Below, in pieces: positions 20,697 through 20,915 of a stretch of DNA of 20,915 nucleotides (within the stretch, counting starts at the first letter, position 1; each line of letters begins with the position of its first letter). The DNA is from CS4-C045 sp964347545 (lineage in GTDB: Bacteria > Planctomycetota > Planctomycetia > Pirellulales > UBA7805), in NCBI GenBank assembly GCA_964347545.1, contig CAYFZZ010000051.1:1-20915 (forward strand), read 5' to 3'. Made by a program: the position numbers and the translations under genes. The notes beneath the pieces were generated by a model, which worked only from the letters and a program-made list of their open reading frames with translations, searched no databases and was not told where the DNA came from.

Positions 20697-20850
20697 CCTT
20701 CGTGCTCTTCGTGTTCTTCGTGGTGAAATACCCTCTCGCCGGGGGCCTCAAACGTCAGTGGTCTCCGCCTTTCCGCTCAAAAGCCAGTTGCCCCCGCCTT
20801 TCTGCAGTGGAGGCTAGGAAGGACCACGAAGGACACGAAGAGCACGAAGG
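20697..20850. repeat. 28-bp inverted repeat of the CACGAAG type
   Basis: The left arm 20697-20724 (CCTTCGTGCTCTTCGTG...) and right arm 20823-20850 (...CACGAAGAGCACGAAGG) are reverse complements with one mismatch in 28, separated by 98 bases. Each arm is itself built from degenerate CACGAAG repeats. Confidence 0.8.
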
Positions 20851-20904
20851 GGGGAAAGCGAAAGGCAACACGGGGCTCAAAAGGCAGTTATCCCCGTTCT
20901 GCCG
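20746..20904 (+). repeat. Degenerate roughly 30-bp direct repeat, three copies
   Basis: Copies at 20746-20774, 20775-20804 and 20875-20904 share CTCAAA(A/C)G-CAGT----CCCCG and a pyrimidine-rich end. Two are adjacent inside the loop of the 28-bp inverted repeat; the third lies outside its right arm. Confidence 0.6.
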
Positions 20905-20915
20905 CCGACTGGCTG

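Larger units (their letters stand above)
20411..20915. other. Repeat-rich spacer after polX
   Basis: No gene is supported. It contains a weak hairpin CGGGC-AATC-GCCCG (20433-20446), the third 41-bp-arm inverted repeat (20518-20616), three T-rich 15-bp units (20642-20685), a 28-bp inverted repeat (20697-20724 with 20823-20850) and three roughly 30-bp direct repeats (20746-20904). Confidence 0.6.

Overview
The window is GC-rich chromosomal DNA, most likely from a planctomycete of the Pirellulales type. This is inferred from gene content and style: a signal-peptide-bearing nickel superoxide dismutase, a GAF-type sigma-54 activator, a sialate O-acetylesterase, a small 'VTLDG-PL-G' lipoprotein, a membrane-fused spermidine synthase-like protein, and wide spacers full of hairpin repeats. 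No rRNA, tRNA, phage, transposase or CRISPR locus was found.

Layout: 1-588 is a repeat-rich spacer. Next come sodN (589-1068, +) and, convergent to it, a GAF/AAA+/Fis sigma-54 activator (1455-3365, -), separated by a cluster of hairpins. Minus-strand genes follow for a secreted sialate O-acetylesterase (3765-5195) and a small cyclophilin (5373-5804). A 580-bp spacer then carries a 14-bp-period tandem array with an inverted arm. Beyond it lie a two-gene minus-strand unit (a signal-peptide protein with a C-terminal membrane anchor, 7127-7747, and a TPR-like protein, 6385-7119) and a divergent SixA-type phosphatase (7933-8424, +).

The segment 8425-10466 is mosaic. Two roughly 400-bp direct copies of a composite hairpin element (8442-8880 and 9827-10250) bracket a glycoside-hydrolase 3' remnant (8956-9204, -) and a lipoprotein gene (9264-9698, +). 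G-runs lie just beyond the 3' ends of both. An unrecognised secreted protein (10467-11381, +) follows, then a 630-bp spacer ending in a strong plus-strand terminator that belongs to no obvious gene.

The right half contains a minus-strand operon: aldehyde dehydrogenase (16606-18078), an FdhF/YdeP-type molybdopterin oxidoreductase (14234-16459) and a membrane-fused spermidine synthase-like protein (12015-14237). The last two overlap by ATGA. A divergent plus-strand pair encodes an A-type Fe-S carrier (18366-18698) and DNA polymerase X with a PHP domain (18695-20410), also overlapping by 4 nt. The window ends in another repeat-rich spacer.

The most distinctive signals are in the spacers. They include a family of GTAG-headed palindromes (REP-like, nine copies, stems with compensatory changes), a three-copy family of 41-bp-arm inverted repeats, the inverted 14-bp iteron-like array, and a run of five GGGG tracts. 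Functional statements about genes come from motifs read by eye; no database search was possible.
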